A stretch of DNA of 64,000 bases from an uncultured Rhodospirillaceae bacterium (GCA_903901915.1 CAIUSV010000040.1:79980-143979); one strand, 5' to 3'. Shown: positions 26,548 to 40,402, counted from the first letter of the stretch. Made by a program: numbers and translations. Notes: generated by a model not told the origin, from the letters alone.

Positions 26548-27195
26548 ATGGTCACGGCACCGGCACGGGGACGGTTCATCACCTTCGAGGGCGGCGAGGG
26601 CGTAGGGAAATCGACCCAGCTTGGCCTGCTGGCCGATGCCTTGCGCACCGAGGGCCTGACGGTGGTGACCACCCGCGAGCCGGGCGGCTCGCCCGGCGCC
26701 GAGGCCATTCGCGCCTTGCTGGTGTCCGGCGATGTCGATCGCTGGGACGGCATCACCGAGGCATTGCTTCACTTTGCCGCCCGACGCGACCATCTGGTCA
26801 AGACCGTGTGGCCGGCACTGGAAAGAGGTGCCTGGGTGATCTGCGACCGCTTCGCCGACTCCACCCTGGCCTATCAGGGCTTCGGCCACGGCCTCGACCC
26901 CGACGTCATCGCCAGTCTTTATCGCGTTGCCGTAGGTCGTTTCGCCCCCGATCTGACCCTGGTGCTTGACCTGCCGGTGGAAAAGGGGCTGGAGCGGGCA
27001 GGGGGAAGGGGCGGAGTCGAGGATCGTTACGAGCGTATGGGGCTAGGTTTCCACCAGCGCCTGCGTCAGGGATTCCTGGGCATCGCCGCCAGTAACCCCA
27101 TGCGTTGCGCGGTTATCGACGCCACCCGCGCGCCGGCCGAGGTCCATGGCGATGTGCTGGCGACGGTAAAGGCGCGGTTGCCGTTGCCGTCATGA
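26548..27195 (+). CDS. tmk: Thymidylate kinase
   Basis: Phosphorylates dTMP to dTDP. 215 aa, the normal length. The P-loop is FEGGEGVGKST near residue 13, the DRx motif is CDRFADSTLAYQG near residue 97, and the LID region is GGRGGVEDRYER. GGGAG lies just before the ATG at 26548, five bases after the carboxypeptidase stop. It overlaps holB by ATGA; the tmk-holB pairing is widespread in bacteria. Confidence 0.97.
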   Translation: MVTAPARGRFITFEGGEGVGKSTQLGLLADALRTEGLTVVTTREPGGSPGAEAIRALLVSGDVDRWDGITEALLHFAARRDHLVKTVWPALERGAWVICDRFADSTLAYQGFGHGLDPDVIASLYRVAVGRFAPDLTLVLDLPVEKGLERAGGRGGVEDRYERMGLGFHQRLRQGFLGIAASNPMRCAVIDATRAPAEVHGDVLATVKARLPLPS

Positions 27196-28274
27196 GCGAG
27201 GATATACACCCCAGGAACAATCCCGACCTGTTCGGCCATGGCGCGGCGGAGAGGTCGTTGTTGGACGCCTGGAATTCCGGACGGCTGGCCCATGCCTGGC
27301 TGATCTGCGGCCCCAAGGGCATCGGCAAGGCGACACTGGCCTATCGCTTTGCCCGCTTTGTCCTGGCCGGGGGCGGTGAAGGCGGCGGCTTGTTCGGCGG
27401 TCAGCCCGACAGCCTGGAGATCCGTCCCGACCATCCGGTGTTCCGGCGCATTGGCGCCCAGGGCCATGCCGACCTCGAAGCGGTCGAACGTCGATGGGCC
27501 GACGACAAGAAGGCCAAGCTGAAAACCGAAATCGTGGTCGATGACGTGCGTGGCGTCGGCGGCTTTCTGTCCTTGACCCCGGCCGAGGGTGGCTGGCGGG
27601 TGGTCATCATCGATTCCGCCGACGAAATGAACCGCAATGCCGCCAACGCCGTACTCAAGGTCCTGGAAGAACCGCCGCGCAAGGCACTGCTGTTGCTGGT
27701 GTCGCATTCGCCCGGCCGTCTGCTGCCCACCATCCGCTCGCGCTGCCGCCGGCTGGTCCTGCAACCGCTGGCCGAGGCTACCGTGGCTGATCTGCTGACC
27801 CGCCATCGTCCCGGTCTTGCCGCCGCCGACCTTGCCGCCCTGGCACGGCTGGCCGAAGGCAGCATCGGTAAGGCCTTGGCCCTGGCGGACGAGGGCGGGC
27901 TTGACCTTTACCGCGATCTGGTCGGGTTGTTGCAGGGGCTGCCCCGTCTCGACGTGCCCGCCCTGCATGCCTTTGGCGACCGTGTGGCGCGGCCGGAGAA
28001 CGAAGCTGCGTTCCGCACTGTCGCCGAATTGATGGCATGGTGGCTGGCCCGGCTGGTGCGGGCAGGAGGGACCGGGGGCGGGGCTATAGCCGAGGTGGTG
28101 GCGGGCGAGGGCGCCCTGATGGCGCAGCTGCTGACGGCGGCCAGTCTTGAACATTGGTTGGAGGTGTGGGAAAAGATCACCACCTTGTTCGCCCGCACAG
28201 AAGCGGTTCACCTTGATCGCAAACAGGCGGTGCTGAGCGCGTTCCTCTCGGTCGAGCGGCTGGTCCGACCTTAA
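27192..28274 (+). CDS. holB: DNA polymerase III subunit delta'
   Basis: Clamp-loader subunit, 360 aa. HAWLICGPKGIGKAT carries the P-loop-like segment, VVIIDSADEMNRNAANAVLK the Walker B/sensor region, and TIRSRCRRL the SRC arginine-finger motif that acts on the neighbouring subunit. The AAA+ fold is followed by a helical collar. The ATG overlaps tmk as ATGA. It precedes metG by 24 bases. Confidence 0.95.
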   Translation: MSEDIHPRNNPDLFGHGAAERSLLDAWNSGRLAHAWLICGPKGIGKATLAYRFARFVLAGGGEGGGLFGGQPDSLEIRPDHPVFRRIGAQGHADLEAVERRWADDKKAKLKTEIVVDDVRGVGGFLSLTPAEGGWRVVIIDSADEMNRNAANAVLKVLEEPPRKALLLLVSHSPGRLLPTIRSRCRRLVLQPLAEATVADLLTRHRPGLAAADLAALARLAEGSIGKALALADEGGLDLYRDLVGLLQGLPRLDVPALHAFGDRVARPENEAAFRTVAELMAWWLARLVRAGGTGGGAIAEVVAGEGALMAQLLTAASLEHWLEVWEKITTLFARTEAVHLDRKQAVLSAFLSVERLVRP

Positions 28275-28298
28275 AGCAAGCCATACGGGAGAGCACCG

Positions 28299-29852
28299 AT
28301 GACCGGGGCCGCGACCTTCTACGTCACCACGCCGATCTATTACGTCAACGACAAGCCCCATATCGGCCATGCCTACACGACGCTGGCCTGCGATGTGATC
28401 GCCCGGTTCAAGCGCCTCGACGGGTTCGACGTCAAGTTTCTCACCGGTACTGACGAGCACGGCCAGAAGGTGGAAAAGTCGGCCGAGGCCGCCGGTCTGG
28501 CGCCGCTGGAACTGGCCAACCGGAATTCCGCCAATTTCCGCGAGCTGGCCGGCATCCTGGGCTGTTCCAACGACGATTTCATCCGCACCACCGAGGATCG
28601 TCATCGCATCGCCTGCCAGGCGCTGTGGAACGAACTGGTCAAGCGCGGAGAAATCTATCTCGGCGCCTACGAGGGCTGGTACTCGGTTCGCGACGAGGCG
28701 TTCTATGGCGAAGACGAACTGATCGCCGGTACCGGCGGTACCAAGCTGGCGCCCACCGGCGCCCCGGTGGAATGGGTCAAGGAGCCCAGTTACTTCTTCC
28801 GCCTGTCGGCGTGGCAGGACCGCCTGCTTAAGTGGTACGAGGAGCAGCCCGATTGCGTCGGACCGGCTTCACGCCGCAACGAGGTGATGAGTTTCGTCAA
28901 GGGTGGGTTGCAGGACCTGTCGGTATCGCGCACCAGCTTCAAGTGGGGCATTCCGGTGCCCGGCGATGACGCCCATATCATGTATGTCTGGCTGGATGCG
29001 CTGACCAACTACATCACCGCCGTCGGTTATCCCGACACCAGCGGAGGTTATGCCCGCTACTGGCCCAACGTGCTGCATATGGTGGGCAAGGACATCGTCC
29101 GCTTTCACGCCGTCTATTGGCCGGCGTTCCTGATGGCCGCCGGCCTTGCCCCGCCCAGACGGGTATTCGCCCACGGTTGGTGGACCAACGAGGGGCAGAA
29201 GATTTCCAAGTCCGTCGGCAACGTCATCGATCCGCTGACCCTGATCGAGACCTATGGCCTTGATCAGGTGCGCTACTTCATGCTGCGCGAGGTTCCGTTC
29301 GGCAACGACGGCGATTTCAGCCACCGCGCCATGGTCAACCGCATGAACGGCGAACTGGCCAATGATTACGGCAATCTTGCCCAGCGGGTATTGTCGATGA
29401 TCGCCAAGAACTGTGGCGGCACGGTGCCTTCGCCCGGCCCGATCAGTGACGACGACCGCGAATTGCTCGATGCCGGCTACGGCCTGCTTGGCCGCCTGCG
29501 CGAGGCCATCGACCGCCAGCTCTATCATGAGGCGCTGGAGGCGATCTGGGTGGTGGTGCGGGCCGGCAACGGCTATGTCGATCGTCAGGCGCCGTGGGGA
29601 CTGAAGAAAACCGATCCCGCCCGCATGGCGACGGTGCTGTGGGTCCTGGCCGAAACCATCCGTCTGCTGGCCTTGGCGACTCAGCCGTTTATGCCCACAT
29701 CCTCGGGCAGGATGCTGGATCAACTGGCGGTGTCCGCCGACAGGCGGCACTACGGCTGTTTCGATTCCGTTAACGCCCTGAAGGCCGGCACACCTTTGCC
29801 GGCGCCCCAGGGCGTGTTTCCGCGTTTTGTCGAAGATGCCGCCGCAGGCTGA
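28299..29852 (+). CDS. metG: Methionyl-tRNA synthetase
   Basis: Class I synthetase charging tRNA-Met, 517 aa. HIGH is present exactly (KPHIGHAYTT), and the KMSKS loop reads KISKS (GQKISKSVGN). The connective insertion lacks the CxxC zinc knuckles of the E. coli enzyme, and the C-terminal EMAP/tRNA-binding extension is absent, so it is the short, zinc-free type common in alphaproteobacteria. GGGAGAG precedes the ATG. TatD follows with one base between stop and start. Confidence 0.97.
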   Translation: MTGAATFYVTTPIYYVNDKPHIGHAYTTLACDVIARFKRLDGFDVKFLTGTDEHGQKVEKSAEAAGLAPLELANRNSANFRELAGILGCSNDDFIRTTEDRHRIACQALWNELVKRGEIYLGAYEGWYSVRDEAFYGEDELIAGTGGTKLAPTGAPVEWVKEPSYFFRLSAWQDRLLKWYEEQPDCVGPASRRNEVMSFVKGGLQDLSVSRTSFKWGIPVPGDDAHIMYVWLDALTNYITAVGYPDTSGGYARYWPNVLHMVGKDIVRFHAVYWPAFLMAAGLAPPRRVFAHGWWTNEGQKISKSVGNVIDPLTLIETYGLDQVRYFMLREVPFGNDGDFSHRAMVNRMNGELANDYGNLAQRVLSMIAKNCGGTVPSPGPISDDDRELLDAGYGLLGRLREAIDRQLYHEALEAIWVVVRAGNGYVDRQAPWGLKKTDPARMATVLWVLAETIRLLALATQPFMPTSSGRMLDQLAVSADRRHYGCFDSVNALKAGTPLPAPQGVFPRFVEDAAAG

Positions 29853-29853
29853 C

Positions 29854-30630
29854 ATGCTGGTCGATAGCCACTGCCATCTCGATTTTCCCGATTTCGCCAA
29901 CGACATCGACGGTGTGGTAAACCGGGCGTCCTCGGCCGGGGTCGGGCTGCTGCTGACCATCGGCACCCATATCACCCGCCATGGTCAGGTGCTGGCGGTG
30001 GCGGAACGGTTCGCCAATGTCTACTGCACCGTCGGCGTCCATCCGCACGAGGCTGGAACCGACCCGGCGGCGGATGTGGAAACGCTGCTGCGCCTCGCCG
30101 ACCACCCCAAGGTGGCGGGATTCGGTGAGACCGGGTTGGACTATTTCTACGACAAGAGTCCACGCGACCGTCAGCGGGAGTCTTTTCGCGTTCACATCCA
30201 GGCCGCCCGAATCGCCGGCCTGCCGGTGGTGGTCCACACGCGCGACGCCGACGAGGATACCTTGGCGATTCTGGAGGACGAGATGGGGAAGGGGGCCTTC
30301 ACCGGTCTCGTCCACTGCTTCAGCTCCGGTCGACAATTTGCTGAAAAAGCTATTGAACTAGGATTGTACATTTCAGCTTCCGGTATCATGACCTTCAAAA
30401 CCGCCGATGACTTGCGCGCAACCTTTGCCGGGGTTCCGCTTGATCGGCTTCTGGTGGAAACCGACGCGCCCTATCTGGCGCCGGTGCCGTTTCGCGGCAA
30501 GCGCAACGAACCCGCCTTTGTCGCTCATACCGCAGCTCGGTTGGCGGCGGTAAAGGGCGTGACGGCGGCCGAGGTGGAGCGGACAACCACCGCCAATTTC
30601 CTCCGTCTGTTCGGCCGGGTGGTGGTATGA
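29854..30630 (+). CDS. tatD: TatD family metal-dependent hydrolase
   Basis: 258-aa amidohydrolase-fold nuclease. Metal ligands are in DSHCHLDF at the N terminus, GETGLDYF, VHTRDAD, the central HCF of LVHCFSSG, and TDAPYLAP. TatD enzymes are 3'-5' DNases acting in DNA repair or degradation. The ATG at 29854 was chosen for family length; an ATG at 29836 would add six residues and overlap metG. It overlaps the next gene by ATGA. Codons around 30330-30390 are locally AT-richer than the rest. Confidence 0.94.
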   Translation: MLVDSHCHLDFPDFANDIDGVVNRASSAGVGLLLTIGTHITRHGQVLAVAERFANVYCTVGVHPHEAGTDPAADVETLLRLADHPKVAGFGETGLDYFYDKSPRDRQRESFRVHIQAARIAGLPVVVHTRDADEDTLAILEDEMGKGAFTGLVHCFSSGRQFAEKAIELGLYISASGIMTFKTADDLRATFAGVPLDRLLVETDAPYLAPVPFRGKRNEPAFVAHTAARLAAVKGVTAAEVERTTTANFLRLFGRVVV

Positions 30631-31397
30631 AGATCACCATCCTCGGCTGCGGTGGTGCCGCCGGGGTTCCCGGTGTTTCCACTGGCTGGGGCGCATGTGA
30701 CCCCACCAATCCCAAAAACCGCCGCCGACGTGCCGCCATCACGGTGGAGCACGGCGGCAGTCGGGTTCTGGTCGATACGCCGCCCGACCTGCGCGACCAA
30801 ATGCTGGACGCCGGTCTACGCGAGGTGGACGCCGTCATCTACACCCACGATCACGCCGACCATCTGCACGGCATCGACGATCTGCGCGAAATCAACCGGG
30901 TAACGCGGCGATGGCTGCCGGTTTGGGGGGCGGAATCGGTTTTGGCCACCGCCGCCGATCGTTTTCCCTATGCCTTCGAGCCGATGGAGGAATTGGGAGA
31001 GTTCATTTACCGGCCGCTGTTGGAACCCCACAAGATTACCGGGCCGTTCAGCGTCGGCGACGTCAATGTGGTGCCGTTCGACCAGGACCATGGCTATAGC
31101 CATACCCTGGGCCTGCGGTTCGGGCCGGTTGCCTACAGCACCGATGTCGTGGAAATTCCCGAAGACTCGTTTGCCGTGCTTGAGGGCGTTGAAGTCTGGA
31201 TCATCGGCTGTCTGGTCGATTTTCCCCATGCCACCCATGCCCATGTCGCCAAGGCGCTTGAATGGATCGAACGGGTCAAACCGCGTCGGGCCGTGTTGAC
31301 CCATATGGGCAGCCGGCTGGATTACGAATTTTTGCGGCGGCGGCTTCCATCCCATGTGGAACCTGCCTATGACGGCATGGTTCTCGACCTCGGCTGA
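30627..31397 (+). CDS. Metallo-beta-lactamase-fold hydrolase (PhnP-like)
   Basis: 256-aa enzyme with the HxHxDH motif in YTHDHADHLHG near residue 75 and further ligands at DHGYSH near residue 152 and near the C terminus. ILGCGGAAGVPGVSTGWGAC resembles the PhnP / RNase Z-like branch, which acts on cyclic phosphodiesters. No phn genes are nearby, so a phosphonate role is not supported here; the tatD-MBL pairing is common in alphaproteobacteria. It is the last gene of the plus-strand run. Confidence 0.88.
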   Translation: MKITILGCGGAAGVPGVSTGWGACDPTNPKNRRRRAAITVEHGGSRVLVDTPPDLRDQMLDAGLREVDAVIYTHDHADHLHGIDDLREINRVTRRWLPVWGAESVLATAADRFPYAFEPMEELGEFIYRPLLEPHKITGPFSVGDVNVVPFDQDHGYSHTLGLRFGPVAYSTDVVEIPEDSFAVLEGVEVWIIGCLVDFPHATHAHVAKALEWIERVKPRRAVLTHMGSRLDYEFLRRRLPSHVEPAYDGMVLDLG

Positions 31398-31480
31398 CCG
31401 GACACATTAATCGCCATAATATACATTATGCGACATACGGGCAGTTCTATGACAGCTGCCTTCCCCGTTCCCTCCTAACG

Positions 31481-31530
31481 AAAAGCGGCCCCAAGCTGCT
31501 TCAGGTTTAAACAGAAGCAGCCTGGGGGCC
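31481..31530 (-). terminator. Terminator hairpin between convergent genes
   Basis: GGCCCCAAGCTGCTTC (31487-31502) pairs with 31514-31530 apart from one mismatch and one bulge, around an 11-base loop. Read on the minus strand it is followed by CGCTTTTCG, fitting termination of the aminotransferase transcript. On the plus strand no T run follows. It lies in the 200-base gap between the MBL gene and the aminotransferase gene, in which nothing else is recognised. Confidence 0.6.
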
Positions 31531-31597
31531 TGGACGTATATATTTAAAAGGGCTCAGACGCCGCCGCGTGGGCTCGCGTCTTGCGTCTCCACAAAAC

Positions 31598-32803
31598 CTA
31601 GTCCCTGACGGCGTTGGAGGCCAGGACCCGTTCCAACTCGGCCATGCCCGCCGGCAGATCGACGGTGCCGCCGACGGCGCGCATGGCGGATCCCAGCGAG
31701 TGCAAGGTGCGGAACAGGTTATGGGTGCGGCTCTGTTCGCCCATCTGGCCGATACGCAGAATGTTGAGGCCGAAGGCGCCGGAAATTTCGACCTTGTGGA
31801 GTTCGGACATGACGTGCCGCACCCCATCGGCGGAAACGCCATCGGGCACGGTGATACCCACCACCGAATTGAGTCGGCATTCGGCCGGAATCAGCAATTC
31901 CAGCCCCATGGCCTCGATACCACCCTGAAGGGCGGCGGAACAGATGGCATGGCGGCGGAAGCGCGCCGGCAAGGTCTCATCGCACACAAGACGCAACGCT
32001 TCGTGCAAGGCCAGGACACCGGACACCGGGGCGGTGTAGTGATAGGCCTTCTTGTTCCAGAACTGGTCGGCCAACCGCGCGTCGAGGCACCAATGCGCCA
32101 TGGGGGCATTGCGCCTTTCGATCCGGTCCCAGGCATCATTGGAAAATGCGATCAGCGAGACACCGGGAATCGACGACAGGCCCTTCTGGCCGCCGGTGAT
32201 TACGGCATCGACCGCCCACTCCTCCATCTCCATGGGCATGGTCGACAAGGTGCAGACCGCATCGACCACGTTGAGACAGTCGTAGGACTTGGCGATGCGG
32301 CAGATCTCCACCAGATCACGGTTCCACACCGTGTTGGAGGTCTCGCCCTGAACCACGGTCACCACCTTGAACCCGCCGCCCTTCAATATCGCCTCGACCA
32401 CCTCGGGGCGGGCCGACTCCTTGTCGGGGACGTCAAGCCGCACCACCTCGCCGCCCACCCTGACGGCCATTTCGGCCAGACGGCGGCTGAACAGGCCGTT
32501 GCAGATGGACAGGACCTTGGTGCCGGGCTCCACCAGATTGCAGATGGCCATTTCCATCGCCGCCGACGCCGGACCCGACACGCCCATGACGTGGGCCGAC
32601 GAGGTCTGAAACACATAACGAGCCATGGTCTTGACCTGATCGACCACCCGATTCATGGTCTCGCCCAGGTGATTGATCACCAACGAATTGGCATAGGCCA
32701 CCTTGTGCGGAATGGGCACCGGGCCGGCACCCATCATCAACAAGGGTTCGTCGGGAAGGATGTTGTCGAGCGGAATGACGCTCGGGGGTGCTGGGTATTT
32801 CAT
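31598..32803 (-). CDS. Class V aminotransferase (alanine/serine-glyoxylate type)
   Basis: 401-aa PLP enzyme of the AGXT/serine-pyruvate aminotransferase group. The PLP lysine is Lys207 in TGGQKGLS, with the ring-contacting Asp181 in VVDAVCT. The opening segment GAGPVPIPHKV and VSGPASAAMEMAI match the fold's substrate and cofactor phosphate sites. Relatives include alanine-glyoxylate, serine-glyoxylate and pyridoxamine-pyruvate aminotransferases, and the donor is not settled by sequence. It starts 27 bases after mfd on the same strand. Confidence 0.88.
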   Translation of the reverse strand: MKYPAPPSVIPLDNILPDEPLLMMGAGPVPIPHKVAYANSLVINHLGETMNRVVDQVKTMARYVFQTSSAHVMGVSGPASAAMEMAICNLVEPGTKVLSICNGLFSRRLAEMAVRVGGEVVRLDVPDKESARPEVVEAILKGGGFKVVTVVQGETSNTVWNRDLVEICRIAKSYDCLNVVDAVCTLSTMPMEMEEWAVDAVITGGQKGLSSIPGVSLIAFSNDAWDRIERRNAPMAHWCLDARLADQFWNKKAYHYTAPVSGVLALHEALRLVCDETLPARFRRHAICSAALQGGIEAMGLELLIPAECRLNSVVGITVPDGVSADGVRHVMSELHKVEISGAFGLNILRIGQMGEQSRTHNLFRTLHSLGSAMRAVGGTVDLPAGMAELERVLASNAVRD

Positions 32804-32830
32804 GATGCCTTAAAGTCCAACCTCTCGATG

Positions 32831-36288
<3,458 letters not shown>

Positions 36289-36292
<4 letters not shown>

Positions 36293-36555
36293 GTGCGTGC
36301 GGCTTCGCTTTGAACAAATGCCTTGATCATGTCCATGACGTCGTGATCAAGCCCGGCCGGAGCCGGCCGCTTGCCGGTCACCCAGTCGTAGAGGTCGCTG
36401 TCGTTCTCGGCGATCAGGGTTTCGAACCGCTCGACCTGCTCCGGCGTCAGTCGGGGCAAGTATTTCTCGGCGAAATCGCCGAACAGGATATCGTTTTCGT
36501 TCGAGCCCATATGGTGGGCCCGGAACATCACTCGCTTCAGTCGGGCGTCTTGCAT
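36289..36555 (-). CDS. sdhE: FAD assembly factor SdhE
   Basis: 88-aa factor that promotes covalent FAD attachment to succinate dehydrogenase. The family fold and length match, with DILFGDFAEKYLPRLTPEQ typical. The signature normally written RGxxE reads MGSNE at residues 16-20: the Arg is replaced by Met while the Gly and Glu are kept. The sdhE-mfd-recG neighbourhood is conserved in alphaproteobacteria, which supports the assignment despite that change. Confidence 0.9.
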
Positions 36556-36625
36556 CGGTTGGGCATTGCGTCGGTTTCAGGGGGCACTAGGATATAGCCC
36601 CTCCGTTCCCTCGTGTCAGCCATCC

Positions 36626-38695
36626 ATGCGCCCAGATCTCCTCAATCCGCTTTTCGCGCCGGTGACCTCGCTGCCGGGGGTGGGACCGCGACTGCAACCG
36701 CTGTACGGGAAATTGGCCGGCGGCAAGGTCGTCGACCTGCTGTGGCATCTGCCGTCCGGGGTGATCGACCGCCGTTTTGCCCCCACCGTCGCCGAGGCTC
36801 CCGACGGCAAGGTGGCGACCCTGGTGCTGCGAGTAGAGGCCCACTTCCCCTCCTCGTCCCCGAAGCGCCCGTATCGGGTGCGGATGGCCGACGACACCGG
36901 TTTCCTTCATCTGGTGTTCTTCCATGGCCGCGAGGATTGGCTGCGCCAGCAACTGCCGGAGGGCGAGTGGCGGGTGGTCAGCGGTACGGTCGAGCATTTC
37001 AACAACGAGATCCAGATCACCCACCCCGACCACATCGCCCCGGTCGAGCGCAAGGCCGAGGTGATGGTGGTCGAGCCGGTCTATCCGTTGACCGCCGGTC
37101 TGACCGGCCGGATGGTAGGCAAGACCATCAAGGCGGCGCTGGCCCGGACCCCCGAACTGGTGGAATGGCAGGACGCGGCGTGGCTGGCGCGGCAGGGCTG
37201 GCCGTCGTGGCGGCGGGCGCTCGACGCCGCCCATCACCCCGACGACGACGGCGAAAGCCAGGCGCGGCGCCGGCTGGCCTTCGACGAACTGCTGGCCAAC
37301 CAGTTGGCGCTGGCCCTGGTAAGGATGCGGATGCGGGCGCTGAAGGGGCGCCCACTGACCGGCGATGGCCGGTTGCGCCTCGCAGTCATGGCCGCCCTGC
37401 CCTTCAGCCTGACCGGGGCGCAGACCCGGTCTCTTGCTGAAATCGACGCCGACATGGCGGCGCCATTGCGCATGCTGCGGCTGTTACAGGGAGATGTTGG
37501 CAGCGGCAAGACCGTGGTGGCTCTGCTGGCCATGCTCACCGCCGTCGAGGCCGGCGCCCAGGCGGCGATGATGGCCCCGACCGAGATCCTGGCCCGCCAG
37601 CATTTCGCCACCATCGCCCCGCTGGCCGATGCCGCCGGGCTGCGGCTTGCCCTGCTTACCGGCCGCGACAAGGGCAAGGCGCGCGACAAGGTGCTTGCCG
37701 CCCTGTCGGCGGGTGACATCGACATCCTGATCGGCACCCACGCCCTGTTCCAGGAGGACGTCGCCTTTCGCGACCTCGCCCTGGCCGTGATCGACGAACA
37801 ACACCGCTTCGGTGTCCATCAGCGCCTCGAACTGGCGGCTAAGGGCGTGGCGGTGGATATGCTGGTGATGACCGCGACTCCCATTCCCCGCACCCTGCTG
37901 CTCACTGCCTACGGCGATATGGATGCATCTCGCCTCGACGAGAAGCCGCCGGGTCGTAAACCGGTTGACACTAGGGTCATTTCGCTCGACCGCCTCGACG
38001 AAATGGCGGCGGCGGTAGGGCGTGCCGTTGCCAGTGGGGCGCGGGTCTACTGGGTCTGCCCGCTGGTCGAGGAATCCGAGACCTCGGACCTCGCCGCCGC
38101 CGAGGAACGCCATCGCCACCTGAGCCAGATGTTCGGCGATCGGATCGGTCTGGTACATGGCCGTATGAAAGGCCCGGCCAAGGACAAGGTGATGGAACGC
38201 TTCGCCGCCGGCGAGTTGGATATCCTGGTCGCCACCACGGTGATCGAGGTCGGCGTCGATGTACCGGCGGCGACGGTGATGGTGATCGAACACGCCGAGC
38301 GTTTCGGCCTCGCCCAATTGCATCAGCTGCGCGGGCGGGTCGGACGCGGCGACAAGGACTCCCGCTGCCTGCTGCTTTACGGCCAGCCGCTGGGCGAGGT
38401 CGCCAAGGCCCGGCTGGAGATCATGCGCGCCACCGAGGACGGTTTTCGCATCGCCGAAGAGGATTTACGCCTGCGCGGCGGCGGCGAGATGCTCGGCACC
38501 CGCCAGAGCGGCCTGCCGGAATTCCGCATGGCCGACCTTGCCCGCGACGGTGACCTACTGGCGGTCGCCCGTGATGATTCCCGCCTAGTCCTCGATCGCG
38601 ACCCGGAACTGAACAGCCCGCGCGGCAAGGCGTTGCGGGTGTTGCTCTATCTGTTCGAGCGTGATGCCGCGGTCAGAACGTTGCGGTCGGGGTAG
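36626..38695 (+). CDS. recG: ATP-dependent DNA helicase RecG
   Basis: 689-aa branched-DNA translocase that reverses stalled forks and processes recombination intermediates. The N-terminal wedge domain with the OB fold (about 1-190) begins after LPGVGPRLQPLYGKL. Motor motifs are Walker A GDVGSGKTVVALLAM near residue 290 and the DExH-like VIDEQHRFGVHQR, then TATPIPRTL and the GRVGRG motif VI. The ATG at 36626 was chosen over the longer frame from 36566, which lacks family sequence. It diverges from sdhE-mfd and converges on the chemoreceptor. Confidence 0.97.
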   Translation: MRPDLLNPLFAPVTSLPGVGPRLQPLYGKLAGGKVVDLLWHLPSGVIDRRFAPTVAEAPDGKVATLVLRVEAHFPSSSPKRPYRVRMADDTGFLHLVFFHGREDWLRQQLPEGEWRVVSGTVEHFNNEIQITHPDHIAPVERKAEVMVVEPVYPLTAGLTGRMVGKTIKAALARTPELVEWQDAAWLARQGWPSWRRALDAAHHPDDDGESQARRRLAFDELLANQLALALVRMRMRALKGRPLTGDGRLRLAVMAALPFSLTGAQTRSLAEIDADMAAPLRMLRLLQGDVGSGKTVVALLAMLTAVEAGAQAAMMAPTEILARQHFATIAPLADAAGLRLALLTGRDKGKARDKVLAALSAGDIDILIGTHALFQEDVAFRDLALAVIDEQHRFGVHQRLELAAKGVAVDMLVMTATPIPRTLLLTAYGDMDASRLDEKPPGRKPVDTRVISLDRLDEMAAAVGRAVASGARVYWVCPLVEESETSDLAAAEERHRHLSQMFGDRIGLVHGRMKGPAKDKVMERFAAGELDILVATTVIEVGVDVPAATVMVIEHAERFGLAQLHQLRGRVGRGDKDSRCLLLYGQPLGEVAKARLEIMRATEDGFRIAEEDLRLRGGGEMLGTRQSGLPEFRMADLARDGDLLAVARDDSRLVLDRDPELNSPRGKALRVLLYLFERDAAVRTLRSG

Positions 38696-38707
38696 CCAGC
38701 GGCGCGG

Positions 38708-40402
38708 TCACGCGGATTTCACACTACTCAGGAACTTGCCCACCACGTCACGCAGGTCGGTCGCCTCTTTCGCCAGCGACCGGGCCGAGGACAGCACATG
38801 CCCGGCGGTGGTTCCGGTTTCCGCCGCGGCCTGAGTGACGCCGCCGATGTTGGCCGAAACCTGTTGCGTGCCGGCGGCGGCCTGCTCAATGTTGCGGGCG
38901 ATTTCGGCGGTTGCGGCAGACTGTTCCTCGACAGCAGAGGCGATAGCCGAGGCGATCTGGTCGATTTCGGCGATGCGACCGACGATGCCGGCGATGGCGT
39001 CGACCGCCTCGCGCGTCGCGGCCTGCACGGCGCCGATCTGGGCGCTGATTTCGTCGGTGGCCCGGCCGGTCTGACTGGCGAGGTTCTTGACTTCGCCAGC
39101 AACCACGGCGAAGCCTTTGCCCGCATCACCGGCACGCGCCGCCTCGATGGTGGCGTTCAGCGCCAGCAGGTTGGTCTGGCTGGCGATGTCGTTGATGAGA
39201 TTCACCACCTCGCCGATCTTGGCCGAACTTTCGGCCAACCCCCTGACGGTTTCGTTGGTTCGGGTCGCCTCCTCGGAGGCGGATTTGGTGATCCGGCTGG
39301 ATTGTTCGACCTGGCGCCCGATTTCACGGATGGAGGACGACAGTTCCTCGGCAGCGGAGGCAACCGTCTGCACGCTGGCCGATGCCTCCTCGCCGGCGGC
39401 GGCGACGTTGGTTGCCTGCCGATTTGTCTGGTCGGCGTTGGCCGACATGGCCTGAGCGGTGGAGTTCAACTGGGTGGCCGCACCCGATACCGTATCCAGT
39501 GCGGCGGAAATGGTGTGATCGAACCCGGACGTCAGGGTTTCGACTGCCTGCGTCCGCTTTTCCCGCCTCTCCTGCGCGGCGGCCTGTTCCGCCCGCAAGC
39601 GTTCCGCCTGCCGGGCATTTTCCAGGAAGACCAGGGCGGCGCGGCGGATGTCGCCGATTTCGTCCTTGCGGTCGGTGCCCGCGATCCGAATATCAAGGTT
39701 TCCGGTGGCCATCTCCTTGAGATTGGCGACGGCACTGGTGATCGGCCCCACCAACCCCAAGCGGGAAACCATCAGGCCGATGCCGACGCCGACGATAATG
39801 CCAAGCAGCGACACCGCCGCCATCAGGGTGGTCAGAAACGTGGCCTGCCGTTCGGCGTCAATGGTGATGGCGTCGGCATCCTGCTCGATGGCATCAACCA
39901 GGGTCTTGACCTTTTCGTTCAGCGCATTGGTGCGGGCGCGCGACTGGTGGACGGCCTCCATGATCTCAGCACGCGCCGAGTCCAGCGCATTGTCCTTGTG
40001 TCTCCTGGCGGTCTCGATGGTGGCAACGGTCCCTTTGAAGTAGCCGTCATAGGCTTGGCGGACCTCACGGACCATGTCGGCCTTGCCGGCGTCAAGATTT
40101 GCCTCCAGGGCGGCTATGCGTTGGTCGAACTGCTTGGCGTTGGTGGTGAGTACCGTGGCCGCCTCCTCGGTCTCTCCCTGGGCGGCGGCCATGCGGTATT
40201 CCGCCCGGTTCATGGCGAGGAGGTTCTGGTTCATCCGCGCGCCCAGGACACCCGAGGCTCCCGCCTTGCCGATGAGCCGGGCATCCTCTGAAACCTCGTG
40301 CAGTCCGATATAGCCGACCGAGGCGACGACCAGGGTTGCCGACGCCATCACGGCGACGATAAGTCCGATTTTGCCGGATATGCGGATGTCTGCAAGGCGC
40401 AT
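38708..40402 (-). CDS. Methyl-accepting chemotaxis protein
   Basis: 564-aa receptor. TM1 spans about 10-32, a periplasmic four-helix-bundle-like sensor about 35-185, TM2 about 190-212, HAMP about 213-265, and the signalling domain runs to the C terminus. The hairpin tip that binds CheA/CheW is [20 protein letters not shown]. The C terminus (LSSVKSA) has no CheR/CheB tethering pentapeptide. The ligand is not predictable. It stands alone, without che genes. Confidence 0.94.
   Translation of the reverse strand: MRLADIRISGKIGLIVAVMASATLVVASVGYIGLHEVSEDARLIGKAGASGVLGARMNQNLLAMNRAEYRMAAAQGETEEAATVLTTNAKQFDQRIAALEANLDAGKADMVREVRQAYDGYFKGTVATIETARRHKDNALDSARAEIMEAVHQSRARTNALNEKVKTLVDAIEQDADAITIDAERQATFLTTLMAAVSLLGIIVGVGIGLMVSRLGLVGPITSAVANLKEMATGNLDIRIAGTDRKDEIGDIRRAALVFLENARQAERLRAEQAAAQERREKRTQAVETLTSGFDHTISAALDTVSGAATQLNSTAQAMSANADQTNRQATNVAAAGEEASASVQTVASAAEELSSSIREIGRQVEQSSRITKSASEEATRTNETVRGLAESSAKIGEVVNLINDIASQTNLLALNATIEAARAGDAGKGFAVVAGEVKNLASQTGRATDEISAQIGAVQAATREAVDAIAGIVGRIAEIDQIASAIASAVEEQSAATAEIARNIEQAAAGTQQVSANIGGVTQAAAETGTTAGHVLSSARSLAKEATDLRDVVGKFLSSVKSA

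Noticed and set aside
30627..31397. Assignment of the MBL-fold gene as phosphonate-specific PhnP
   Set aside because: No other phn genes are close, and the tatD neighbourhood is typical of a broader MBL group, so only the family is claimed.
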